NCBI GenBank assembly: GCA_037976565.1
Contig: CP137680.1
Coordinates: forward strand, 16,302,374-16,366,373
Origin: Mesocentrotus franciscanus
Lineage: Eukaryota; Echinodermata; Echinoidea; Camarodonta; Strongylocentrotidae
Direction: 5' to 3'
DNA length: 64,000 nt
The notes beneath the pieces were generated by a model. The model was not told the DNA's origin, did not search any database, and saw only the letters and a program-made list of their open reading frames with translations. The translations under genes were made by a program, and so were the position numbers. Of the stretch, positions 52,495-64,000 are shown one piece after another. Every line of letters begins with the position of its first letter. Position 1 is the first letter of the stretch.

Positions 52495-53052
52495 TAAGGC
52501 TGCAACGAGTACTCGAATACTCGAGTACTCGCACTGTTGACAACTACTGGAGTACGATTTCTCGTACTCGAATACTCGGCCGCCATTTTTTTTTCCCCCG
52601 TTCACCTGGCACTGTCCAGGCCGACGGTCACCCGTGCCAGAAGAGCACCGGCATGGTGGGTAAAAATGTTTCCCAGCTCAATCATACACAGGGTGTCACT
52701 GTCAACTCACCACTCAGAAACTGGGACCAAATCTCCGGATTTCTGTTTGGACTTGGAGGAATATTTGTCTGTCATCTTTAGTTTTGAAAATAACATTGTT
52801 TCAATTATTTGTCAAAAATTCAAAAGCACAAATAGGCGCTTTCAACAGCAACTTGAAGTAAAATCGCGTGGGTTTTCAGAGACATACCTTCGTACTGTTC
52901 GTAGTATGGTGTTGGCAAAAAAAATAAAAAAAATAAAAAAAATTCAAAAAATTTCAACAAAAAAACATGGCGTCCGAGTATTCAAGTACTCGCCTGTAAG
53001 CCTAGGAGTGTATATACTCGAGTACCTCATTACACGGTTATGCACAGCCCTA
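52495..53052. mobile_element. hAT-type non-autonomous element, 558 bp, perfect 8-bp TSD
   Basis: The ends are TAAGGCTGCAACGAG and, read from the right, TAGGGCTGTGCATAACC. It is flanked by the perfect 8-bp duplication CAATGAAG (52487-52494, 53053-53060). Next to the left end is a nested palindromic run built on CGAGTACTCGAATACTCG, mirrored by related CGAGTACT motifs near the right end. The interior is A-rich near 52917-52970. It has no transposase, and the superfamily follows from the TSD length and termini. Confidence 0.82.
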
Positions 53053-53654
53053 CAATGAAGACTGACAGATAAGACATAAACATATAATAACAAAAAATAT
53101 AAGACAACACAAAATAAAGCAAGGAAAGAGAGAAATGCAAGGATAGAAAATTACAGATGATTACTGTGACTTTCTTGCCTCATGCCATGTTACATATTAT
53201 GTTCTCAAGCCAAACAAGGGAAGACGAGGGTATCCATTTATTGAAGTGGAGATGGGGAGTTATTGTATGAAAACATGAGTGCAAGAGATGGAAGATAGCT
53301 AGCTGGACAGGACAATAATAGAGCAAGGAGAGAAGGAATCACACCAAATCTCACTGAAGGTTGTAAAAAGTCAATATCGTCTTCATTTCTCCTTCTAAAA
53401 AGAAAGAAGGTCCTTAAATCAATACAGCTCTGATCACGCAGCACATTTATTCACGTACGAACTGCAAGAGACAATGACCAAAATTACTCCATTGAAGCAA
53501 GTCTGCACGCTCAAGAACTACAATAGCATGAAATGGCCTTCGTCTGGTGATGGGTATTTACCCATCGATTTTTCATCTCCTTTTTTGTTTTGAAGTTATG
53601 TTTTCTCTCTCTTTTCAGGGATCATTTCAATTAATGCTTGGATTATGAAATGTC

Positions 53655-53935
53655 AGATAGAGTCACACCTGACTTTAATAGTGGCAACCTCTCTATAAAA
53701 GCCACCTGTACATGGTGATCATCTACAGCGTTCCCTAGAACCTGCATAGAAAGGTCACCTGTCTACAGTGGCCACATATAGAGTCTTCTGTAAGAATAGG
53801 CCTCAGAGTTGTAGAACCTGTCTATAGAGGCCTCCTAAAAGAGTCTCCTGTTTATAAGAGTAGGCCTTAGTGTTGCATGCAGAACCTGGCTAGAAAGGTC
53901 ATCTGTTTACAATGGCCACTGTTTTTCTACTTGGG
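53655..53935. repeat. Degenerate TACAGT-family repeat with internal units
   Basis: Repeated motifs of the type AGAACCTGTCTATAGAGGCC and GGTCACCTGTCTACAGTGGCC resemble the interior of the elements at 26033 and 48288, here expanded about three times. The ends are not clear. Confidence 0.45.
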
Positions 53936-56420
53936 TGGCAGTAGTATGCACAGTTGACTGTATAAATGTATATCTAAATGAGGATGGAAATAATTCATTA
54001 CATCAATTTACATCCTCAAAAATAACCATGATCGGAAGAGATGTTTTTTCCACCTCTCGTCTACTGTTGGACCTGGCCTCAAGTCATCACAGCATAAACA
54101 TGTGCACCCTTTGGCAAAAGACACATCTGACCTTGCTTTACTTATACCTAAACATGTCCTTAAGTGCTACAAAAGGTGTGAAGAAAAAGCACCCTCTTTC
54201 TTTTCATTTTCTTTTTTGCTACACAATGGCCAGATTTGAAGTGAAAAACATGAGCTTATGAGTGTCTTTTAATGAGATTCCAATGCTTTATAGGATTACA
54301 CAGTTTCACCCCATATTAGATCTTTAGAAGGCAATACACTATCTTGTCAATATAATGTTGTTTGTAAACAAGATTTCCTCTCCACTGACAAGAACTTTAA
54401 CGGATGACTGAGTAAGAGAAATGCTCCTGAATTTTGCCAAAGATGTCCTTTTGCTTGCCATTAAAATGGAATGTATATTGGAAAAACTGTCTACATCTGA
54501 AATAAAATGTCATTTCTGTCTCTCAGGGCTGGATTTAGGAATGTCATATATACAAATTTATGAATGTCAACTTTTGGCATCTTTCAGAATCAACATACCT
54601 TTGGCAACTTCCAGAATCAGGATACACAGATGAGGCTGTATGGGTTTTTTTTCTTTCTTTTTCAAAAGAACACAAATTAAATAGCTTTACTTCTACTCAA
54701 GAAAGCAGTTACATATAAGTGGATTCAGAGCATGAGGGACTTTTAAAAATATCTAAAAATACAAGAAACATAAACTTTCTCTTACCTATATGCAAACGGG
54801 GACACTTTATAGATTTCCATCATGGTATTTTAAAAATATGTATAAATTTGTGTTTGTCCTCCAGGTGTTCCACCAAAATTCTTCTGTAAACACGAATGAA
54901 GCAAGTTTATTGTCTGTCCTATAAGCCAAGTTCTAATGAAAAATGATCTTCCATTACTAAAGTGCGAGATCAACAAAGATGAGGTTGCGTGGTATACAGT
55001 CCATTTATGAAATTTCCATATCCAATCAAAAAGATATCTACAAGAACATCATATCTGGAAAGATGATCTACTTTCTCCAAAATTAGATGGAAAAGTGTGG
55101 AAGAAATCTCTTTTGTGACTGTCCTCTCTGCTCTACTTACTCCGTCTGGCTCTCAGTTTCCCAAGACCACTTCAAGGCACAAGTCCTAACATGAGAGTAC
55201 GGAAGGTCCTTGGCTCAATAAGCCTCTCATGGTCCGTTGACTCACAGCAGCTCAAGAAATCCCTCCCTCCTATACATTGCTCAACTAGACTATCTTAACT
55301 CAGAAGACATTCACCCCATCCCCCCACACACACACACAATGAACCCCCAGCGCTTCATAAAAGAGATCGACAAAAGACAAAAGACGCTGGCAATAGACAG
55401 CTTCCTGTCTTGGACTTGTTTCTTTTGATTTCTTTTGATACCACTTGAATGTATCCAGGAGATTGAACCCTTTAGAGACTTCAACAAAGGCTTTTCTCTC
55501 TTTGATCACCGGGTATCAAAAGATATTCAACTTCAATGGGATGTCAACACTTCCTGAGAACAAGGGTTGATAACCTCAAATATGGTGATTTACTTTTCAT
55601 TGGAAGTCTTTGTTATTACTGCTATAGTTTCACTGACATTAATTTTAATAAAACCTCAAACTCAGCTTTTACTTTGATAAAATACATGATACTCTTGACT
55701 GCTCTATTTTGTTTGTAAGAGTATTTCACTTTATTGATCCTGTCCTTTAAATAAATCATGATAAAAACAAAGACCTTTCTGGTCTTCAAGTAATCAGCCT
55801 TATGAAATCTCTCCAGAGAGTCCAAGTTCTTATATCATTTAGGCCCACTTAAAGCAGGGATTGTATTTACAAAACTGATGAATTAAAAAAAAATAAATCA
55901 AATTCTCATCACGATAAGATTCCTAGTATACTGTAGGCCAACTTATTTCTATAGTTTCTAAGAGATATGAAAGTAGGAGTTTCATACTAGTTCAAATGCT
56001 TTCATAAGTTTGATCCCAGCACTGCATGCCCCATACATCTCTCAACTACAGAATAGTACGAGAGAATCAATATCATCTCTTTTCTGTTTTTTCATCTGAA
56101 TTCTCCCCTAATTGCTCAGGCTCGGCCAGGGAACATGCAGAGAGAGGTCTCGTCTCCCAGAAGGAAAAAAAAAAAAAAACGGTAATGCACTTGAGCAGAC
56201 ATGGCATTCCTGAGACTTCCCTTCAGTGGTGGGAGGCCTGCGAGAGGTCACAAGAGATCATGGGGTCACATTAATGGCAGCCAACCAGTGGTTAAAGACT
56301 CCTGGATCCAAGTAATAGAGTTCTAGCCATTACCCAACGATTAATGAAGTCGGATGGCAAATATTAATCCATGAAATTTATGAATGTTGCCTATTTTGAG
56401 ATGCCCATAGTTGTTCACAT

Positions 56421-56736
56421 CTGGGGGGTGTTTCACAAAGATCCTAAGTTGAACTTAACTCTAAGTTGGACTTAAAAATTATGGAGAGCCATTTGTAGCC
56501 TCAAAATAAAATGTATTCAAAAGCAAAAATCAAAGTATTTTAGACTTTTTATAAATTCCACATCAAGAACATGAAATCTCCTTGATAATAGAAAATATGA
56601 ATGATTTGAATCAACATTTTATGCCTTTTAAAATAACATTTACAAAATATTTTCAACGATGCTAACGGCTTTCCATAACTTTTAAGTCCAACTTAGAGAT
56701 AAGTTCAACTTAGGATCTTTGTGAAACACCCCCCAG
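56421..56736. mobile_element. MITE with about 55-bp inverted repeats (CTGGGGGGTGTTTCAC ends)
   Basis: The left arm CTGGGGGGTGTTTCACAAAG continues through AACTTAnnTCTAAGTTGGAC and is mirrored at the right almost base for base. The interior is AT-rich and non-coding. It abuts the next MITE directly. Confidence 0.8.
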
Positions 56737-56892
56737 GACCCGTTGCACAAAACTTACCATTGATGGTAACTTTGCCATCAATGGTAACTACCATGGAAAC
56801 CTTGATTTTGATTGGCTGTTGAGCCCTGTTACCATGGTAGTTGCCATTGATGGCAAAGTTACCATCAATGATAAGTTTTATGCCATGGGGCC
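56734..56892. mobile_element. MITE with about 60-bp inverted repeats (GTTGCACAAAACTTACC type)
   Basis: The left arm reads AAAACTTACCATTGATGGTA and continues to ACCATGG. The right arm is its complement with a few mismatches, and the loop includes TTGATTGGCTG. Each arm itself contains the inverted motif CATTGATGG/CCATCAATG, so the whole can fold as a branched hairpin. Confidence 0.8.
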
Positions 56893-59800
56893 TAGAACCA
56901 AATATTATTTCATCCAAAATTTTAACAAATGCCTTTCTTTCTTTGGTGCAAAAAGATATCAGATTACGCAATTAAATATGTGCAGAGAATAAAATTTATA
57001 ATCTTCCAACTTGTACACATAGAGAAGTAGGATGAACTTTGATGAGAACATTTCACAAGGTAGATAAAGAGAGGTATTTCAGAACTTCCTAACCGATAAT
57101 ATGTTACCAGTGAATCTGGTGTAAAAGTTTGCAATCACATTCATAGGACCAACTTTAAAGTTTGGAATGAATATCATTCAGATGATATTTATTCACCATA
57201 CAGTCTTTAGGAGACTTAAAAAAAGGGGGGCAAACAAAATAAAATAAAATGTGTCAATGATGGAATAATTCTCCATCTCCCTCGATAAAGTGGCTTCAAA
57301 GCCCCACCATGGGGGATTCATGCATGAATCCTGCAGATACATATCCAGTGACGAGTGACGTAGTAGAACATGTTTCAACAAGCCCTCTTTAGGGTAAGGT
57401 GCAATAAATACCATTGAAATTCTTCCATTGCAACATCAAGTTCATATACCTTTCACAATTTTACTGCCCTCCCCCCAAAAAAAAAAAAAAAAAAGAAGGA
57501 AAAATGGTGAGAAAAACAGTATGTGGCATTTTCTGTGAATTCCAAGTCCTAAAAAAAAAGAGACATCCAATAAGAACAAGTTCATATATATTTAACAAAA
57601 CTCATCTCCTGAATGCTCACCCCCAAAAAAAAGAAAGAAGATAAAAGCAGAATAACAATCTGTGACATTTGGGAAACAATTTATCTTTTTTGTAGGTTTA
57701 AAATGCTTTATCTAGACAGACAGATTAGAACAACATCAAAAGGCTTACCAGATGAATTAGGCAATAAATAAATCCAGTATACTACTATATCAGATCAAGA
57801 ACAATCTGGCAAAACTAATAAAAAATGGTCATGATAATGTTATCACATGGAATATTTGCTTAATTCTTCATCCATTTGAAGTAAGTGTTTGACCCTTATC
57901 GGTTCGGTAAGAGCTGATACAAAGACATGGTGATAAAATCCATCGAACCAGTAGACCACAATAAACTATAAGTATAAATATACCAACTTTTAATAATCAA
58001 ATGCCAATAATGAGGTCAAGGGAACAATTGGCACCCTATTAATAGAAAGATAAAGCCAAAATCCTCCCACACTTGAAAATAGAATAGGATGGGGCGATAA
58101 AGACTAAAATATGAACATTTGAAGTTGAAATGGAATAGGTTGGAGTGATTGACTACAAATATGAACATACAACAAAATAATATGGAGCCCTTTTGTGCTC
58201 TTTATATGTGTGATATATACTAGTGAATAGATTTTCATAGGTAACAAATGGCGGACACAAGAGAAATGTAAAACGTCACAGAGATACAAGCAGAATCACC
58301 CAAACTTGAAAGAGATGTTTTATGGAATGCCAAAGATCCAAGTTTGAGCACAAAAGAAATCATAGCACGTTTTAGGTTTCGATATGTGTGAAATAAGGTA
58401 TTACATTCTTGTATTTTGCAAATACGCGAGAGAGTGATGAAATCAGAATAATTCCATATTTGCAAAAGGAATGGTATGCGGTCAGATTATAATGAGTACA
58501 AAACAATAATTAGGGGGATTTTGGTTTCAATATCCATGCAAAAGATGTTTCTATTTTAATGTTCGTCTTCACAAGGAAATACCCTTTCATGTATTGCATC
58601 ATCTGCCAAGCATGTAAAGAATTATGAGTACTATCACTTTGTAAATCATAATCCTGATGAGATAACGACCCGACATACCCTGAGGGGCCAAATTTCCCCT
58701 GCTTTGAGGCATTCAGGCATCTCCCACGGTAATACGCTTCATTACGGTAAGGCATAATTCAAATAGAAACGACAATGCCCTTGAAATCGGTATTCAGTCA
58801 AAGGAGCAGAATGAAATACTGTTCCTTTCTTTTTGTGAGAAGCAAGATCAAATTCTGTTTAGAACCAGAAGGGCATTCATATCAGTTTAGACAGACTGAA
58901 TACATTTCTGGTTCCAAACAAACAAATTAAAGAATATATGAATTTCAACTCTAACTTCTTGACACGATATGGTATACAGACATTGCTCTCTATTTTGACA
59001 TTTCAGGACAGTACTTCTTTGTCATAAGCTTCATAAACCTAAAGACGATTGTAAAATGATGTTAACATGAAGGATGCCTCTTTTTTGTGCTGACAAAAGA
59101 GAATACGTGGAATTTTTATTAAAATCAAATAATGTTGAACATACACAATAAATGTTCCCATAGAAAAAATACTTTGCCCTACCTTAACCTTCACCCCCCT
59201 CCCTCCCTACTTTTTTGTGAGTCTATTGGTACATGCACAATTCTTTGTCAGTAAATTTTGCATTTAAACAGCCCCCCTCCTTCAAGAAAATCTGGCAACA
59301 AATTGGACAGATATTTAAACCCATAAGGAAACATTCACGCTATCTGTATCAAAACTGTTCCAGCTATCTCTGTTATCCCTCATGGCCTACATAAAGCCGA
59401 TATCACAAAGACGGTCTTTCATAGATCTAGATAAGGTATGATTTATGATATCTTCCTGTCCCCTTTTCATTCACCCCTATGACCCAATTCTCAATGGTCT
59501 ACTGAAATATAAACTGGGAAGTTGGTCTAGTCAGGACCATCGATGCCCCCTGCACAAATAGCAGAGATGGAAAGGAGTAACCTGACATTGGAGAGCACAT
59601 ACTTCATTTTCAAAAGATGGTTACCTACATAAGTTTGCTTGATACAAATCCACCATTTTGTTAGAGACAGAATAATTCCTTATTTGTTATAATGATGCAA
59701 TGACAGATGATAGGAAGGGGCACAAGTATGTTGATTAGCTTGATGAAGAAAAAAAAAGTTCTCATTTTCTTTATTGTAGAGGAGGGGGCACACCTGTGCA

Positions 59801-59968
59801 TGGAGCATAGACAGATTTGCCTGGGGGGGGGGGTTCGCCATTATTTTGGGAAGGGGTACAGGGGTACTAGATTTGCCACTGTGATTGTCTGAATTCATTT
59901 GTGTATTACATATACAGGTGTCTTACATAACAACTTAAAACTTCTCCACCTTACCACACCATCCCCCC

Positions 59969-59990
59969 CTCTCTCTCTCTCTCTCTCTCT
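59969..59990. repeat. (CT)n microsatellite
   Basis: Short perfect CT run following a C tract. Confidence 0.9.
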
Positions 59991-60661
59991 TATTTTGCCT
60001 TTAATACAATTGTGGGGACTAAATATTTGATAGACCTCTCTAATTGAGATATCAATACTTCCATTATAACTATTTTCTTATCAGATACCAGTCTTCTTTC
60101 TGAGGGGCATAGTGGGTGGGACTCCATACACAGGCCTATAAATCACATTACTGCTAAAAACACGATTTGTTTGATTAGATTATTAGACTGATTTATGAAG
60201 ATAATTATCAAGATTGATCACCTCAATAATTCTTTCTCTTTAAATACATTTTCAACTGAAAAACAATCAACAATCATAACAAAATGCAATTCCCACAGAA
60301 AAATCCCCATATCGAAAAATCTGCTAACCGCAACCATTTTTTCTCCAAGGTACTATTGACTCAAGACTTGCCAAATACATGGTCATGATTACAAGTATTT
60401 GTAACAATTTGGGGCAATTATTGAGGGAATGTTAAGGGCTTCACACACTTAATGATGACCTTGTTTATGGCCCAATTACCTTTAAAAAAGAGTCTTGCTC
60501 AGCCAAGAGTTAAATGTTTACCGGTATCAAACAATAGCGGATGATAGATGGGGTTAGTTCTCTACCCAGACGTGTCTGTGAAAGGTTTCATTTGAATGAT
60601 CTCACTACTTGTATGAGTAAATTAAGTTTTACTTCATCATCACTATTAAATTAACTCTTAA

Positions 60662-61189
60662 AGATACTATGTCCCTTTTGCAGCCAACATCAAATTCTGT
60701 AGAACTTTGCAGGAATTATGAATATGTCATGTATGTCCTATCTGTGAAATTTAAACGTTAGCAGTGTCCTAATATTCAAATTATGCAAGGAAACCCGTTT
60801 ACTTGCTAGACTTCACTGTCAGACACTATTGAGTGACTGACTGGCTTTTTTCATCTTTGGTAATAACATACATAAAATGAGCTGTAAAGGGTACATGAGC
60901 ATTTGTCTACATCAATAACCCACTTCTTGTAATGGCCAAAATTAAACTGATTGAATCTTTGCGCAGCATAAAACGTACGACCATTCGGTACAATGGTCTG
61001 AAAAATCAGACTATTACTTACTGGCTCTATAGCTCCTAAGTCGATTCGACAACTAATAGTCGTTATTTTCCCACTTAAAGACATTTTCAAGCCCCTTTTT
61101 TAGGGAAGTTATAAATTAGTATTGTCTTTCAAATGCCGTTGAAATTTAACCTTTTCATTTTTTTGGCCTGCAAATGGGACATAGTACCT
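60662..61189 (-). mobile_element. TTAA-flanked element, family B copy 2 (inverted)
   Basis: A 528-bp copy of the element at 25035 in opposite orientation, flanked by TTAA (60658-60661, 61190-61193). The 79-codon frame (61090-60851) translates to exactly the same protein as in copy 1. Differences from copy 1 are only a few bases and small indels outside the frame, so the two inserted recently or have been homogenised. Confidence 0.82.
60851..61090 (-). other. 79-codon open frame inside family B element, second copy
   Basis: The same 79-residue product as the frame at 25137-25376, lying on the opposite strand inside the inverted element copy. The same reservations apply: it is unrecognised and possibly non-functional. 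Confidence 0.3.
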
Positions 61190-62054
61190 TTAACTTGAAT
61201 TATTTTGTCCATATAGTTAAGGAACCATGCTTTTTTTGTCTTTCATTTTGGGGTGGGTATAGGCTTATAGGGGACCTGATCCCCCCTTTTCTCTCTCTCA
61301 CACAACAAATCTTGCTATATGCCAGTGGGTAGATATCTTAATCATTTTTAAAAATGTATCATTTAGAAAACTCTTAACTTGTTTGATATTTTCAGTGTTT
61401 GCAGTACAATGCTATTCTAATAGTTTAAAATAAAACGTTACTTGATGACTTCATGACTTTTACATGAACTCTAGGATTAGTTTCACCGGATAAAGTTTCT
61501 GAATACATCTCTTTCGAATATGCTGAAGAGCAAGTCGAAAGAACAAAGGCTTCCATACTGAAGACAACAGAGGATGAACTAAACAGAACTAGAAAAATCA
61601 CGGCCTTTATTTCTCGGTGTTCAAATTGGCGCTAATAAAGATCCACTTACGCAACTAACCTGAACCGAAAGCCAGTGAACCAAATCTCAAACAAAAGCCA
61701 GGCAGACACTGTACAGCTACATCTAAAGATAGTTGGCTCACAGGAAAAATGAATCATAGGCTGTTTTGTTCCATTGAGACTGGAGAACAATGGCGAGGTG
61801 ATCTCATAAAGACTTGTAGATTGTTGCCTGGGCACACCTTGTATGCTCATCGGGCCATGAGACAACCTGGGATACAAGGGTCTTGCTTTAGCTATGTTCC
61901 CACTGGCCCAATCGTCATTTAAACTTTAAGTTTGCAAAACCTCAATGTTTTAAAGAACGATCCACTAGCAATGACAAGGGTTCCCACAGTACAGTGGCAT
62001 ATAGTTTGAAACTAAAAGATAGAAGGCACTCGTTTAACAACAAACCGGCACAAC

Positions 62055-62270
62055 CTCAAAGTTAATTACGTCCAAACAGCAAAGAATTTCAAGTGAGGAA
62101 TCCCACAGCATCTAGTTTTCATGCTAACCATAAGATTGCTTGTGGTTTAAAACTTCAAGTACACTTAAAGTTTCATAACCAGGGGCGTATCCGCAGTCTG
62201 AAACTACAAGATAACCTCAAAGTTTAAAACCACAACCTAAACTTTAAGTTTGCGGACTGTCAAGTGAACT
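62055..62270. repeat. Dispersed repeat, copy 2
   Basis: Same orientation and order of shared strings as at 39591-39797. The extra sequence AAACTTTAAGTTTGC occurs in direct orientation at both about 61920 and 62240, perhaps marking element edges. Confidence 0.55.
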
Positions 62271-63506
62271 TTTAACTTCCATATTCTCATTAGAATTATA
62301 GAAATATTCTCCTCTGTGATCTAATTGCATCAAAATTTTACCCATATTTTCCCATCATTGATCGATAACGCCCGATTGTGAGCTATACCACACGTTAAGC
62401 CAACCCGAGGCAGTTACATTGCTCCAAAAAGATACACAGTATTGAAATCTTTAGAATTGAAGAGTGACTTGGGGGTGCATGCAGCCTCTAGCTTACAGCC
62501 CCCTAAATGCTCTCAATCTCTTTGTATTACCGGTATAATTGTCTCATTTTGCAACAACTTCACCTTTTTCTCACCAAGCTTGTTCCCTGAAGCATAGAAT
62601 TGCAGGGGTATTCTGATGGTATCCCCCAAATGAGGCACGTGATTGCGGTTTCTTTAATCATACAATTAGACCATTTTTTTAACAAGATTTTTCATGCCCT
62701 GATTGTAGAGTAGTAGAGGGGTTGATGCCTGCATACAAAAGAATGAACACTTGCCCCAGGTCAAATCACAGTTCTATAGTCTATCATTGCATTTAAACAA
62801 CCAATATCTCTTTTTACCTTTTTTTTTTTTGGGGGTTGGGGTGTCGCTTGGATTTGAAAATGGTAAATGATAAAAATTTTAGTGAATCATAGCAATGATT
62901 GAAAGAGAGTAAATTAAATAGCTCAATTCATTCCAGCAAAAGATTATCATTTTTTTTTTTTTTTGGGGGTTATATAGCTTTATTTTGATACCAACTTCAT
63001 AACAAACCAGTTTTCCTCATATGGTTTCAGCTGTAATTTCTTACACTCCTATATATAATCCGATGCCCCTAGTCCAACACTCCTGTTTAAATACAAACAG
63101 TCGCTATTCTGACACGCCGATGTAAAGACTCGTCTGTCTTCCAGTATTCCTGTGTATCGACATAACGTGCAACATATGTGAGTGCAAAAATAGCTAAATT
63201 TCTCACACACCGATCTAAATAAAACTTCCCTTCATGGGAACATAAAGGCATATAAGTTTACACTAGCGGTAATCACAATTATATTTCACTTGAAGTACCA
63301 TCTATACTTTTTCATAATACTGAAGTAAATCCCTGTTTGAATGAAATTTCTTTGCGAGGGTAAAGTGTTGATTATTTCTGCATTAAAAGATATGTGGATT
63401 ACAACAGGTGCTGAGCATGTAAATAGTCACAATTTCAAAGGCAGTCTTTACCTAGACTACAATCAGGAGGTGTTCTCTCATCTCTTTGAAGACAAAAATT
63501 CCTAAG

Positions 63507-64000
63507 TCTTTCAAAAGTTTTGCGTCATTCTTCAGAACTCGCTAACATCTGCAAGTATGTTAGATATTAATGGCCTATTAGAAAACCCTATCAAAAGTTT
63601 TGCGTCATTCTTTAGAACTCCACAACAACTAGTACGTTGGATATTCATGTCCTATTGGTAAGCCCTTTCAAAAGTTTTGCTTCACTCTTCAGAACTCCCC
63701 AATAACTATAAGTATGTTGGATATTAATGGCCTATTGGAAAGCCCTTTCAAAAGTTTTGCGTCTTTCTTCAGAACTCCTCAACAACTACAAGTATGTTGG
63801 ATATTAATGGCCTATTGGCAAGCCCTTTCAAAAGTTTTGCGACATTCTTCGGAACTCCCAACAACTGCAAGTACGTTGGATATTCATGGCCTCTTGGAAC
63901 GCCCTTTCAAAAGTTTTGCGTCTTTCTTCAGAACTCCTCAACAACTACAAGTATGTTGGATATTAATGGCCTATTGGAAAGCCATTTCAAAAGTTTTGCG
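63507..64000. repeat. About 80-bp minisatellite, runs off the window
   Basis: The key string TCAAAAGTTTTGCG recurs at 63511, 63591, 63668, 63748, 63828, 63907 and 63987, giving periods of 77-80 bp. Units also share CAGAACTC, AAGTATGTTGGATATTAATG and GCCTATTGG. At least six units are present, with a few percent divergence, and the array continues past 64000. Confidence 0.95.

Larger units (their letters stand above)
53100..60657. other. Non-coding stretch with MITEs
   Basis: No exon could be supported. Besides the abutting MITEs at 56421-56892 and the TACAGT-like repeat at 53655, the sequence is AT-rich with homopolymer A tracts (for example around 56165 and 57477) and a short CT microsatellite. 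Confidence 0.5.

Noticed and set aside
51724..52781. Frames of 77-188 codons on both strands
   Set aside because: They arise within or across the 466-bp tandem duplication and hAT ends; near-duplicate frames reflect the duplication, and none matches a transposase or other domain.
1..64000. CRISPR arrays, bacterial operons, rRNA, reverse transcriptase or full transposase genes
   Set aside because: None seen on either strand. The tandem repeats present lack the spacer pattern of CRISPR, and no long frame resembles a mobile-element enzyme.

Overview
The window looks like non-coding-dominated nuclear DNA from an animal, most likely a marine invertebrate deuterostome such as a sea urchin. The reasons are AT-rich intron-like sequence, one spliced gene with GT/AG junctions, many short non-autonomous DNA transposons of several superfamilies, and abundant GA/CT microsatellites. 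There is no operon structure, ribosome-binding pattern, CRISPR array, rRNA or recognisable tRNA. The organism assignment is an inference from overall texture.

The one supportable gene lies on the minus strand at about 12.68-18.19 kb. Four exons can be read in order of transcription: 18194-18005, 17372-14271 (a 3.1 kb exon), 13763-13603 and 12992-12676. Together they encode about 1.2 thousand residues of a Ser/Pro/Gln/Arg-rich, mostly disordered protein with SH3-type PxxPxR motifs and, near the visible 3' end, an FPPPPP motif of the Ena/VASP (EVH1) ligand type. This suits a cortical actin or junctional scaffold. A Shroom-like protein is my best guess, but no PDZ or Shroom C-terminal (ASD2) domain is visible, so no symbol is assigned. 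Both ends of the gene are missing. The large exon carries an in-frame TGA around which the coding signal moves into another frame for about 90 bases and then returns. A second phase mismatch lies between the last two exons.

The rest (1-12.67 kb and 18.2-64 kb) is intronic or intergenic. It is a mosaic of mobile-element remnants: three families of TTAA-flanked (piggyBac-type) MITEs, each in two copies; three hAT-type elements, two with perfect and one with 7-of-8 8-bp target duplications; a TACAGT-ended family; several long-TIR MITEs, two of which abut; a 466-bp tandem duplication that captured the end of one hAT element; and minisatellites, including an array of about 80-bp units that runs off the right edge.

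I found no coherent new multigene system. The most informative items are the frame-shifted patch in the large exon, the layered hAT/duplication/hAT locus at 50.5-53.06 kb, and two inverted copies of a TTAA element that carry an identical 79-codon open frame.
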